From NCBI GenBank assembly GCA_905250025.1, contig CAJNOJ010000083.1, positions 310,001 to 374,000 of the forward strand: a DNA stretch of 64,000 nt, read 5' to 3'. The translations under genes and the position numbers were made by a program. The DNA comes from Adineta ricciae. Its lineage: Eukaryota; Rotifera; Eurotatoria; Adinetida; Adinetidae. The first letter of the stretch is position 1. Every line of letters starts with the position of its first letter. Under the pieces are notes generated by a model. It was not told where the DNA came from. It saw only the letters and a program-made list of their open reading frames with translations, and did no database searches. Of the stretch, positions 10,178-21,302 are shown in pieces.

Positions 10178-10540
10178 CTTGCGTGTCAGCGGTGAATGAA
10201 CTAATCCGTTCGATTTCATTGTGTTTATTTGTACCTTTGTCATGATCATGATTTATGATGGATAAAAAGAGTTGAGCGGCGAGCAATGTGTCAAAGTCGC
10301 TAAGAAGAGAACAAATTTAAAAAACGAGCGCATCGACGCGTGCCGAACAGGATGAAAGATCATATAGACTAAGAGGTACATAAAGCGAGAACACGAAAAG
10401 CAACCGAAGAATGATTGAAAAGTAAATAATGACGTATCATCTATCCGTGTAGATCAACTGTTTTGAACATGTATATTCTCTTTTCTCTTCGGACAATATA
10501 AATACACACCATCCTTTCTACCTTTTCTTCATTCATTTCG
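10178..10540. repeat. left arm of imperfect inverted repeat
   Basis: Its reverse complement matches 10749-11392. The clearest blocks are 10205-10350 against 11202-11365, the ATTGAAAAGTAAATAATGACGT block at about 10415-10436 against 11094-11115, and 10485-10540 against 10749-10800. It begins about 30 bases after the ASDURF-like stop codon and ends at N10541. Confidence 0.85.
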
Positions 10541-10541
10541 N

Positions 10542-10741
10542 GTGAAGGTAAGTTGATGTAGAATGTAGAGAACGTGTTGTGGAAGTTGGATGTTATTGAT
10601 TTGATGGTAGTGAAGTTGATCTTCTTGTGAGAGAAGAGTAGCAAGAAGATGTGTTTCAGCTGACGATAATTGTGGATCAGCTGCAGCTTGTACACATTGA
10701 TCAGATGTAAAAGCGAAGGCAGATGAAATCATGTTGAGCAA
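10542..10741 (-). CDS. orphan exon fragment next to a gap, hypothetical
   Basis: A minus-strand open frame of about 65 residues, rich in Ala, Gln, His and Leu, ending in a helix-like stretch (LPQHVLYILHQLT). It runs straight into N10541, so it is truncated there. Codon composition looks coding, unlike the surrounding DNA. No family is recognised. Its last helix faintly resembles the frame at 10850-10984. It could be an exon of a broken or misjoined gene. Confidence 0.3.
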
Positions 10742-10748
10742 GTTATTC

Positions 10749-11392
10749 GAAATGAATGATGAAAAGGTAGGAACGATGATGTGTATTTATAGTTGTGAAA
10801 GAGAAGAGGAAGGAAAGAAGAGACAGGAACTGACCAATGGCGATCGAGATCACTCTCTCTTTCGCTTGTTCTCTCTTCGGATCAGCTGTTTTAGCACATC
10901 TTCGAGATGTATGTGTTGAATAAACTGAAGTAACGCTTTTTCAATAGGATGAGACTGAGAAATTAGTTTTCGGATAGGAAAACCTGGAATATGGCATAGA
11001 TGTATAGATGTTTAGAACATTAGCGTGCCTGCAGACAACAAGCTATAAATGAGTTCATTTCATTCTTTGATCTTTTGAAAGAAATCATACGTCATTATTT
11101 ACTTTTCAATCATGCTTTGCTTGCATGTTCATTATATCAATATCCATCTCATTCGCTCCTCCTTTTCTTCTCTATCTATCTTTATCCTTTGCAATCTTTC
11201 ATCCTGTTCGGCACGCGTCGATGCGCTCGTTTTTGAATTTGTTCTCTTCTTAGCGACTTTGACACATTGCTCGCCGCTCAACTCTTTTTATCCATCATAA
11301 ATCATGATCATGACAAAGGTACAAATAAACACAATGAAATCGAATGGATTAGTTCGCTCGCTCACTCACTCACTCCTGACACGCTAGGAAAG
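10749..11392. repeat. right arm of imperfect inverted repeat
   Basis: Reverse-complement partner of 10178-10540. It is about 280 bp longer because of a segment (about 10805-11090) with no counterpart on the left. Blocks of roughly 20-150 bp match with scattered substitutions, so the arms are diverged copies and not a simple read-through artefact. Confidence 0.85.
10850..10984 (-). CDS. possible terminal exon, hypothetical
   Basis: On the minus strand an acceptor (ATTCCAG, just above 10984) opens a 44-codon frame ending in TGA at 10850. The peptide is helical and basic at its end (LEDVLKQLIRRE...KRKRE). It lies in the part of the right arm that has no partner in the left arm. No family is recognised and the upstream exons were not found. 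Low confidence. Confidence 0.2.
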   Translation of the reverse strand, partial: GFPIRKLISQSHPIEKALLQFIQHIHLEDVLKQLIRRENKRKRE

Positions 11393-12386
11393 TTTCGACT
11401 GGCAGATGAGTGAAAATTATTATGATGTCACGGTAATGACGCGATATACGTACGATAGAATGAAGATATTTTCACACATAGGACAACTCGGAAATGAGAT
11501 GTGACTTCATTGTAATGACAGTTTAATGACAAGAGAATGCAAAACATTTCAATGGTAGAACAAAAATTAATAACACGATGATGTCATCGCTGTTTCTATA
11601 AGATACATATTCATTCTAATGGGATGATAAATTCAAGATAGCTAGATAGCATCTGCTTGACATATTCGAATTTGAAAATAATGAAACCAATTTCGACTAC
11701 ATAACAATATTGCTGATAATTATTTTTTATCTACTCGAAGCAATCGATGTCTTCACTGTTTCGATAAATTTCCAGTTAATAACAAGTTAGAATTCATATC
11801 TATTCTCAGGTGTGAAGTGATACTCGGTCCGTTAAAGTAGTCAGTGAAATCAATCTATTGGAATAATGACTGCTACGTATGGATACCTAATCGTCACTGA
11901 ACGAGGGATAATAATCACCTAATTATGAAACGATATCATCTAGGGGGAACGAAGGAAAGGAAGAGGGGAAAAAAATCACTTTTCCATATCGCACCATTTA
12001 ATTGAAATTGTATGTTTCGATCGATGACCCATGAGAGATTAGCATCTACATATGTTTATCACCAGTCTCATACTAAGTTGACCTGTTCTCATCATGCCTT
12101 ATTGAGCATTCCTGTGGTTCAGACCTCCTTGTGCGTCTCTAGACAGTTTAACTGTTTATCAATGCAAAACAACTTATCTGTTTTCGTTCAATACAATACT
12201 AATGAGCCATACAAGTGTATGCTTTTACTTGAACATTGAGAAATTTTATAAAAAATATCGCAATGGAGACGTCTCGTTCACACCTCAAATTGATGAGCTC
12301 GCTGTACGAGGAATCTAGGACGCAAACTCATCATCATCGTCGTCGCCTTCGGTTGATTAGTCTCATCACACATTTGCATGAATTCA

Positions 12387-12829
12387 AATCACTTGTGTAT
12401 GTGTGTTTACCAAGTTGATGATCGATTAGATTTGTTTGTGGATGGGTGGATGACAACATGGTGTTTATTGATAGCTGTTGTGTTGATGATCCACTTGCTG
12501 AATGAACAACATTGCCAATCCTTTACAAATCAATTTGTTTATAGTCTCATAAGCGTGAATAAACAAGAATCATATCTGCATCCTGATTTGTCTATTTCAC
12601 AAAATTTNAATCACTTGTGTATGTGTGTTTACCAAGTTGATGATCGATTAGATTTGTTTGTGGATGGGTGGATGACAACATGGTGTTTATTGATAGCTGT
12701 TGTGTTGATGATCCACTTGCTGAATGAACAACATTGCCAATCCTTTACAAATCAATTTGTTTATAGTCTCATAAGCGTGAATAAACAAGAATCATATCTG
12801 CATCCTGATTTGTCTATTTCACAAAATTT
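12387..12829. repeat. 221-bp direct repeat flanking N12608 (assembly overlap)
   Basis: Bases 12387-12607 and 12609-12829 are the same 221-bp sequence separated by one N. The length equals that of the other two overlap repeats, which identifies it as an assembly product. It artificially doubles an 85-codon open frame of unknown significance. Confidence 0.92.
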
Positions 12830-13149
12830 AGTCGAGCAAATCTACTTGTTTATATAGAATATATCGACGGATGGATTCGATTTCAAAGCTTCAGGAACTG
12901 GTTAGATATGGTATTATGACTGTAATATATTAGGTCAATAATTGAGAAGAAAATAGGAAGCGACTGTACTTGAAAGAATTAACACTTTCCAACAACAGTC
13001 ATATAGAAGTTAGATGATGTCATGATGCCGTGTCGGTATGAATGTAAACGAAATAACCCTTTGAAGATGAAGAGCACTTGTGATAGGGATAGGTTTACTT
13101 TAAACATTGAATGATATGAGTTTTAGGAATGTACAAAAAAATAGAGAGA

Positions 13150-14513
13150 TCAATAGAAATTACGGTTCTGTTTTGATGTTACTGGTTGTGACGTATAGGG
13201 TGATTCTATTGAAAGAAACAAAAGATTTAGATTACCAATATCTGAGACTAATACTCACTCGTTGATGTGTATTGACTTGAACCTCTCCCTTGCGTTGGTG
13301 TATTGAGTCCGTACCGTCCATAATTATCCAATGACACTTTCTTCTCATCCAATTGATCGAACCATTCATCCACACCACCCATCATAATCTTTACCACATA
13401 CTTAAATAACAAAATATGATTGGATATGTTTCATTTACAGTCACTTACGTCTCCAAAACTAAATGGAAAAGATCGTCCCTGGCATTCTAAAATCTGCTTC
13501 TTTTCACTCTTATAATCATCGACTACATCCAGATTTGGAATAGTTACATCCCAGTCGTTCAAGTATGACATACATTCATCATCATCTATTGCGCAAAGAA
13601 AACGATGATTCCGTCAATGTGATGCTTGCGTATTGCTACCGTGAGATAAAATATTTACCTGTGCAAGCAATAATTGTCACTGGAATTCGTTCGCTTGGAG
13701 AGCGCTCGTATTTAAGAACTCGTCTTAGTTTATCAATATTTGGATGACCTTGATTGTCTGTCGGAACCCCATCAGTTGCGAGAAGCACTAACAACTTTCT
13801 TTCAGCAATCTGTTTTTCCTTGTCGCGAAGGACTTGTCGTAGAACTGAGACAATCGGCGTTGGACCTGAACATTTTCTCGCAAAAAAGTTACTTCTACAT
13901 TTCATAGGACGCAGTCATACCTTCAGGTGGAATAGAAAATAATGGAATCAGTTCTTGTGAACTACGAACATTGAATATGGGTTCACGATTAAGAAAATAA
14001 ATGTCAACACCATCAGGATCAAGTACACTAGCGAGATCGACGACAATCGACACAGTGTGTTTCAATTCATCCCCTGTTTGTGAAATGAAAATAAGATTCA
14101 TTGCAGTGAATAATTGATCGAATCCTTACAGCGTGTTGGAGCTTGACCGTATGGACCAGAGACATCACCTAAAATGATTAAAAAATGAGTCATTATCTTA
14201 AAATGAAACGACTCAGAGTACATACTGAGTTCAGTATTCATTGATCCCGAGTCATCACAAATTACAACAATTTCATATCCATCCAAACCACGTAATTTCG
14301 AAGCAAAAGTGGCATTAACTAGAATTCATTTAGTTATACATTCTTTCAAGGAATATTCTTGTAAAGATGAAACTAACTTTCGTAGCGGCGAATAAATTTC
14401 TCGAAACCGGCCGGGCGTTCGTCATCTGATACATGATGTTGGTGATGGTTCAGTTGCGGATAAATATAAGAGGAACTATTCCTCTGTTGATTCTTATAAT
14501 CTGATCGGGACAT
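13150..14513 (-). CDS. von Willebrand factor A domain protein, intracellular type
   Basis: Eight exons: 14378-14513, 14226-14318, 14130-14168, 13921-14073, 13659-13865, 13449-13585, 13259-13400, 13150-13205, giving 320 residues. A vWA domain starts near residue 58, with the MIDAS metal site VICDDSGSM (DxSxS) and the later ATDGVPTD strand that carries the conserved Asp. No signal peptide is present and the N-terminus is Asn/His/Ser-rich, so it is likely cytosolic, resembling the vWA of copine- or RGLG-like proteins without C2 or RING domains. The C-terminal part (VKIMMGGVDEWFDQLDE) is the domain's last helix, followed by a polar tail. Ligand unknown. Confidence 0.8.
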
Positions 14514-15272
14514 ATTCATAGTATAAATTATATACTGCAAATTGAATATCTTACTTCAGAAGCTACAACTGTTACAGTCGTCCAAGCTTTTATAGAGACA
14601 AAGTTGGAATAAACCGTTGTGTACCTTCTTGTGTAGGGCAGAAAAAGAAACTACTCTTCCGACTTTTTTCTTTCTATATCTTATCCAATAGTTGCGTACA
14701 TTGAAATACATGAATAAAATTTTTATAGTCCGTTCTTTCTTTCTTTTATGTATCTATGAATTACGTTCTTCCTTTTCGTTCTATTTGCCGAGAGAAATTA
14801 TTACAGTTTTGAAATCGTAAAAGAATGGTGAGTGTCGTTTCCTTCGTTTAACGTTGTATCAACACAAAAACATGATGAATAATGTCTACCGACCTATTCA
14901 ATACCATGCAAGGTCAATTTTTCTTCTTTCATGTAATTTTCACTCGTCTGAATCGACGCATCGAATGAGTGAGACACGCAACTTACAGTCTTATTAATGA
15001 CTTACTAGTTGTATGAATAATATTTCCATCATACATAAATCAATTCAGTCTTAGTTCTGCATTCATACTAAACAAACAATCACTGCAATCATGTGTGTCA
15101 TGATGACATCTATTGAGCAACTCACTCTTTCATATAAGAGCTAATTTTATTGTATTCATTCGAAAAATGGATATAGCTATACATATTCAATAGCTGACAA
15201 GAAACACAACACTAGAAATCACTTCATTACTGTGTGCAGAAGGTGAAATAAGCCGCATTGATGAGGTCATCA
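14514..15272. other. intergenic, no gene seen
   Basis: A 760-bp AT-rich spacer between the 5' end of the vWA gene and the 3' end of the cyclin gene. Several TATA-like stretches occur close to the vWA start (about 14515-14535), but none stands out from background. No coding signal. Confidence 0.4.
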
Positions 15273-16088
15273 TCATGAAGTCATTACACTTTGAAGTTGA
15301 GCTATACAATGAATTAGTTGTTTCTAAAATAAACATCACCATATAATCACAAATCTATACACATCAAAATCACTTACAACATACTGATCACCATCTTTCT
15401 TTCCAATAATAATCTTCTTCACTTGTTCACTCATCCAACTATTCGATGTCAAATAATTGTACATGACAGAAAGCACTACCACACTCGGTGAATAGTTATG
15501 AAGAACACCTAAATACAAGACAACCAATACTATATGCACATTCGCTTCTTCTTCTTTTGACTTACCGAATGTTTGATGTGGAAGAGAGGGCGACGAGAGT
15601 GCAAGGCGAGCTTCGTCAATGATTGTTTTGATTTTCGGATCAGTGTTGTTAGCCAGATTGGAGAAGTAGGAAAAGAAGTCATCAGGTGTTGGCACGCTGA
15701 TGTCATAGGAGAGAGCTTCGAGAAGTGCAACTTCACCATCCTATCATGAGACAGAACAAGGTATGAGGATGGAGAGAGAGATGGAGATGGACTTACATGA
15801 ATGAGTTGGATGTCGTGGATGTTGAAGGTGTGAGCAATGAGATGATAGTCGAGGATGTGTGTTTGTGAGTGTTGATATTTGTGAGCAAGAGTGAAGGATG
15901 CAAGGATAGTGATGAAATCGATTGAGTGTTGCTGTTGTTGTTGTGAGAGAATGTAGAGTTTTTTTTAGTAGAGTGATAGCCGTCCAGAGAGTGGCTGATG
16001 AAGACGAAGAGGTGGACTGTGTGAGAGGAGCAAAAAGTATATTATTGGATTCGGGTAGATTTTGTTTATTATCGACAGCAAATGACAT
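15273..16088 (-). CDS. small cyclin-box protein (one-base homopolymer frameshift)
   Basis: Four exons: 15797-16088, 15566-15740, 15378-15508, 15273-15323. The cyclin N-terminal fold is seen in ITILASFTLAHKYQ and in the classic helix-5 segment EVALLEALSYDISVPTP. The second cyclin fold is seen in NYSPSVVVLSVMYNYL. The predicted protein is about 215 residues, the size of cyclin P/Pcl-type regulators that bind a cyclin-dependent kinase. The first exon reads from ATG 16088 to a run of eight A (minus strand, 15959-15966) and then needs a shift by one base. Dropping one A restores the frame and makes the total exon length divisible by three. This could be a sequencing error or a real lesion. Exact cyclin subfamily not assigned. 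Confidence 0.7.
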
Positions 16089-16586
16089 ACTGCACAATAG
16101 TGACAACTTTCTATATCATATGTGCATTTTCTTGCTCATTCGCTGTATATAGTCTCTCTCTCTCTTGTTTGTCTATTTCGCTCTTGAGCTGTTTCGATAA
16201 AAGATAACAATAAAGTAGCCTCGTTGAAAATTACAGAAAAAAGTGGGAGTTGTTTCATATGTTCCGGTTCCTTGTCTTTCAGCTGAAGAGGAAACTCGTT
16301 GACATTTGTTTCTTTCGTTTCTATCTGTTCTCTCATTTTCAAACAAACGGTATTTCATAAATTCATGTCGTTTGTAGTATCATATCCATCGCTTTCAAAT
16401 AGATCAACAAGATAGTATTCATTTGATCTTGTTCAACGATTTTATTCTAAAAAAGAGAGAAAAAAGATCCATACACCACATTTAATCCGATATACGAAAT
16501 TTTGATATATGTCGATTCAAACGACATGATATGTTCTTTAATTTTGACTGAGCTTGATTTTCTTAATCCTGCGTATATATGTACAT
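16089..16586. other. intergenic, no gene seen
   Basis: A 500-bp spacer upstream of the cyclin gene and downstream of MGST3. Open frames here (16136-16358) are lysine/glutamate-rich chance frames. Nothing regulatory is recognised. Confidence 0.4.
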
Positions 16587-17201
16587 TTATGCCCGAACTA
16601 AATCATAAATTGTTTTAATAGCGCAGCCCATCATTGTAAATAATCCTAAATAACCAAATGAACCATAACGACGTTTTTCAGGTTGACCAGTTGAATAACC
16701 CTGGAACAAAGCGACATTTAAAAACCAGACAACAAAGCAAACATTGATCATACTTGAAAATAGACTATTCGTCCAAGTAACCAAATGGCTCCACCGATTG
16801 AGGATATAAGTGGATATCGAATTGAACCTAGACCTAACATGAGAAGAAACTCAGGATAGACTTCTAAGGTATTTTGATGGCCACGTTGCACGCCTACGAA
16901 AGCAGAATCGAATATTGATCATCAACACAACAATATACGTACAATTGAACTTCTTTCCATTCGGATCTGACTCGCTGGCATAGAGTTTTGGATATTCGAC
17001 ATTATATCTGAGTGAAAAAAGCAACATAACTAACTATTCAGCCTCTTTAATCCGCACGACTTACTGTTTTCGTGCTTTCATTACACCCATGCCCATGTAT
17101 TGCAAGGCGAACCATGATGATATAGCTACTCCAGCAGCTAAACCATGTTCTCGAGAAAGAACAAATGTAAAAAGCTTTGGTCCGCTAAAATTAGTGTTCA
17201 T
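16587..17201 (-). CDS. MGST3: microsomal glutathione S-transferase 3 (MAPEG family)
   Basis: Four exons: 17065-17201, 16943-17007, 16754-16893, 16587-16700, giving 151 residues (human 152). This integral membrane MAPEG enzyme of the ER and outer mitochondrial membrane conjugates glutathione and reduces lipid hydroperoxides. The signature FNCVQRGHQNTLEVYPEFL carries the glutathione-binding Arg, Asn and Glu. VEYPKLYA before it and GYSTGQPEKRRYGSFGYLG after it are MGST3-type. Four hydrophobic segments are present. The last intron separates RIVYFQ from GYSTG. A membrane peroxidase fits an organism exposed to oxidative stress on drying (inference). Confidence 0.93.
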
Positions 17202-17478
17202 ATCTTAAATTTTACGAGATATAAAGAAAAATAAACAGTTCGTTTTTGCCAACGAGACAACGAACGAGTGCAAGAGAAAAAAAACATGTTCTTCATCCAT
17301 CGTCTATGCATATCCAGATGGCGAGAGAACGAATAAATAAAATAGTAATCATAGAAGAGGGCGAAGGGCAATCAGATTATTCGTTATACAAGAAGAATAG
17401 AAAAACATGTATTTATTCGTCAGACAAAAAATAAATATAAATGTAGAAGAAATAGACGGTTGGATTGATGAATTCACT

Positions 17479-17832
17479 TTATAATTCTTGTCCCCAAATA
17501 GTGCGTAGCATACGTGCATGAGTACTTTCAATTTGCGGTCCGAAAAGCGGTTTCCATTGATGGAGATAAAAACACAACCAACTACAAACAACAAAAACAA
17601 AGTCAATTAGTTATCACAGCGATATTTCACTTACAACATCCAACAACATGCTGATGTTAATGCTAACATGATTTGCACAAGTCTAGAATGAAGAGTTAGA
17701 TCATTGAGAAAGAGTTCGTCAAGAAATTTCTTACCGTTTATGTGGTCCCTTAGGAATTAGAAAGGGTAGAACAATTCCAATAAGGCCCCAGAATACAGTT
17801 ACTATTATCAGTGTAATCGCAAATTTTTCCAT
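17479..17832 (-). CDS. ATP6V0E: V-type ATPase subunit e (Vo sector)
   Basis: Three exons: 17735-17832, 17635-17682, 17479-17581, giving 82 residues, the normal length for this subunit (about 81). Two transmembrane helices are seen: ITLIIVTVFWGLIGIVLPFL followed by IPKGPHKR, then a hydrophobic second helix with CCWMFWLCFYLHQ. The C-terminus is PLFGPQIESTHARMLRTIWG. The protein is a small hydrophobic Vo component of the proton pump that acidifies endosomes, lysosomes and Golgi. Its 5' end is 278 bp from the MGST3 promoter side; the genes are tandem, not operonic. Confidence 0.92.
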
Positions 17833-18239
17833 TGATCTAAAAGAGAAAGAGCACAGTAGGGTAGAAAAAAAAGGTCGTCTATCTACACAGGCAAAACTGC
17901 ATACAAATACACTACAGAAAATAGGCATGGAATCAATTGCATAAATGAGAACACTGGTAATGACAAAGAGGAATGAAGTTTTACAAAAAAAGAGATCGTA
18001 CGAATGGAAATTGTCATTTGCTCTTTTTCATATACAAAACATGGAGCAAATTGACTAGAAAGAAAAGAAAACGAACGATAAAAATTCTATGACCAACTAA
18101 TAACACATCATTAGTAAATAAAGAGAAGAAGCAGAGAATGAAGACTTGCGTCTTTTTTTTATTGCACAAACAAACGACACTGATAAAGGTAACAGATAAG
18201 AGAAAGAAGAATGGAACAGAGTGAGAGAATGAATTCTGT
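17833..18239. other. intergenic, no gene seen
   Basis: A 407-bp spacer between the 5' end of the V-ATPase subunit e gene and the 3' end of NSF. It is AT-rich with purine runs. No coding or defined regulatory signal. Confidence 0.4.
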
Positions 18240-21200
18240 TTAAACCATGCCAGCAACATCTTCTAACTGTCCAAGAAAACGTGCTACACGTGAGCTGTCA
18301 TCTGCTTGCCGTGCAACTTCGATTAAATCAAGTAATGATTTGATTCCAATGAATAACCTACAAGAAAAATCAGATTTATCTGAGATTGCGTTTGAAATCG
18401 ATCTTACTTTTTATTGTGTAATTTCTTTTCAAGATATTTCATTTCTTCGTCACTGAAACAATGTTCGATCTCGTTTAGAACATGAAGAATATGTTGACCT
18501 GTGCTCATATTTGAAATGTGTATCTGTTTAGAAAACGAAGCTAATAAACCGAGTTGATCAAGAATATCACGATAAGTTGTTGTTGCAATGACTAGTAATT
18601 TTCGACCTTTTGGTGGCGGACGTTTGAACAATAGTTTCATTGTTTGTAAAACGTTATTCGAATAACGTGGACCAACAGGAGCATATTCAAGTAAAGTTTC
18701 CAATTCATCGACAACCACGCCTAAGAGAACAGAATGAAATATTAGCATAGAACGAAGATATTTGCTCGTACATGATAGACTAGATTTATGTGCATCTTGA
18801 AAGATCTTTGTTAATTGTTGACATTTGGCTAGTTCGGAAAAACCAAGCATTGTTTGGGCAGTGCAAAACTTCAAATAAGGGAATTTCGATAGAAGAGCAA
18901 TATGAGCAGCCAAAGCAGTTTTGCCACTATTAGGTGGGCCTAGGCAAAACAGAATAAAAATAATGAAGATCGTACATAAATTTTCTCCATCATACCTTCA
19001 ATTAGTATTGTAACAAGTGGTGTCAATTCACTTTTAACTGTTTGTCGAATACGTAATTGACCTTCATCAAGAACATCAGTGACTGGTTGTCCCCATACGA
19101 TAATACCATTGGATATGTACGAATCGAATTCTTCTTTACTGACACCAAATGCCTTGAGAATGATAATTAGAGATCTTATCTCAAATTCAAATCAATTTTC
19201 ATACCGGTTTAACATCATTTTCAAAAGCGTGCATAAAATCAGCTCGACACACTCTTAATTTATCTGCTGCATCCGGATCGATTTCCACCTTTTTCCCAGC
19301 CTACAAAAACTCGGCAAGCTTAGTTTCAAAACCCTATGTAAAAATTACTTACTTTAATATGTCTATTCATCGCGAACGACATTGCTGCTCGAACTAAGCC
19401 TTCTAATTCTGCTCCACTGAAGTTTCTTGTCAATTCAGCGAATTCCTTCAAATCAACATCCGAACTCAATTTATTGTGTTCACGTAAACGATTCGTATGA
19501 ATATTCAAGATCTGCAATCGACCATTTTCATCGGGTAGACCAATTTCGATTTGTACTTCAAGTCGACCAGGTCGTAGAAGGGCCTCATCGATCATATCAC
19601 GACGATTCGTCATTCCAATAATGAGAATATTGTTCAATTGATCAACACCATCGATTTTCGATAGTAATTGATTAACAACTGTATCGTGAACACCAGCGCT
19701 ACTACCCTAGATCAAGCAAATCATCTTAATTGAGAAACTAAATAATAAATTACGTTTTTGACTTACCACCGAACCACGAGCTTTGCAAATTGCATCGATT
19801 TCATCGAAAATGATGATATGTAAACCACTATTAGGTCCAAGCTGAAGAAGTATTCTCATGATTGAATGAATAAAACGTGCCTCATATTTGTTTCACTTAC
19901 TCGTTTTTCTTCGTCATCCGCTTCGGCAAATAATTTACGTATATTTGCTTCGGACTCTCCAACATATTTATCCAGAATTTGTGGACCATTGACAATCTTC
20001 GGTTCTCGTGCATTCAACATCTTGCCAATTTGTCTACAAAGAGCATTCTAAATTTTGAACTTATCCAAAATTAGAGCATACCGAGCCATCAAAGTTTTTC
20101 CCGTTCCTGGTGGACCATACAATAAAATTCCGCGGCAATGTTTCATACCTGACAACATACAACACGCATCATAGGAATTATCATGTTCCTTGCTAAGCAA
20201 TTACCGAGTTGATATACAACTTCCGGTGGAAACACTCGCGATGCAAATGCACGACGAAAAATAGCATTGAATTCTGCATCAAGACCGCCGATTCCCATAG
20301 TTTTGAAATCAAAATCAGGATTGATGATCGAAACAAATTGAGATTTTCTACTCATGTCCCAGATAGAACAAACATTCACATAGCTTAATGAAGCCTTACC
20401 CTTTGGACTTTCCAGCGAGATTGATAGATGAACCTTCGGCTCGTTCAAAAACAACCATCGAATTCGCTAATGTAACACCGAGTGTAATTTTTCGAGCTTT
20501 GGTATTTTGTCCACGAGCAACCGCAGATAAATCGACAGCTGTTTGACAGACAAAAAAATCTCGATCGTCTAATCTTTCACCATCAAAATTCAGTCGTACC
20601 TTCGATATCTTTAACAGCGAGCGTCAAAGTTTTCTTATCCATGAATTGAAATGGTAACTAAAACAAAGATCCGTTTCTTCTATAAGCTCTTTCATATATC
20701 ATTCTTGAATTACATACACATTGACCAACAGAAAATGCATGATCAATATACTGTTGCAAAAACTCAACAGCCATTTTATCGGTATCGTACGGATCTGTTG
20801 TTGTACTAAAGTGACAAACGCGATAGATCGACAAAGAGAATTTTATCATCTATCCTACTTCTTCTTGTTCAAGAAATCCACTTCGAGAATAAGTGTTGCA
20901 ATCGACTGAACATTCTTATCGAATGTATACGGACGAATATGATACGCTCGATCGAGTTCAATTCCCGCCCATCGTCGCTAAAATTCGAAACCCAACTATA
21001 CCACATTAGATCAAGCACGATTAAAATACCCTACTTGTAAAGTATTGAAACCAATTTTGCCTTGGGGCATCGGGCCAAACGGCACGACTGTAAACACGAA
21101 TTTTCCATTTGCTACGTTCGATGATAATTCAATATGTCTATTACACTCGAGTAACAACGATCTTCTCTTTTCAAAAGTGACGAGAAACTTACCGTATACG

Positions 21201-21302
21201 TCGTGGGTCAACATCCTTCTCATTGACAATTGCACAATTCGTAAACGACAGTTCATCAGTAGGACATTTCGTCGCTACGAGTTGCATGGCTGCAGTTGAC
21301 AT
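18240..21302 (-). CDS. NSF: NSF, N-ethylmaleimide-sensitive fusion ATPase
   Basis: Sixteen exons from 21193-21302 down to 18240-18357 encode 746 residues (human 744), with every phase consistent. NSF is the hexameric AAA+ ATPase that, with SNAP, disassembles SNARE complexes after membrane fusion. The N domain starts [21 protein letters not shown]1 has the Walker A GPPGTGKT, Walker B IIIFDEID, the sensor segment [13 protein letters not shown] and the arginine-finger region [10 protein letters not shown]2 has [10 protein letters not shown] and CVVVDELE and ends in LEDVAGMV. Other exons: 21035-21137, 20859-20977, 20718-20805, 20600-20657, 20400-20538, 20205-20347, 20082-20148, 19901-20033, 19767-19841, 19353-19706, 19205-19300, 18996-19152, 18772-18939, 18408-18720. 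Confidence 0.96.

Larger units (their letters stand above)
10147..13149. other. gene-poor 3-kb region with inverted repeat, two gaps and no complete gene
   Basis: Holds the inverted repeat arms, N10541, the overlap duplication around N12608, and two minus-strand exon-like open frames (10542-10741, 10850-10984), all listed separately. From 11400 to 13149 I see only short AT-rich open frames and no recognisable domain. Confidence 0.5.

Noticed and set aside
12378..12857. 159-codon plus-strand frame
   Set aside because: It owes its length to the 221-bp overlap duplication around N12608. Un-duplicated it is about 85 codons with no recognisable content.
21162..21192. A 31-bp first intron for NSF
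   Set aside because: An acceptor further on (exon 2 upper boundary 21137) gives a normal 55-bp intron and the right alignment and total length (746 residues).
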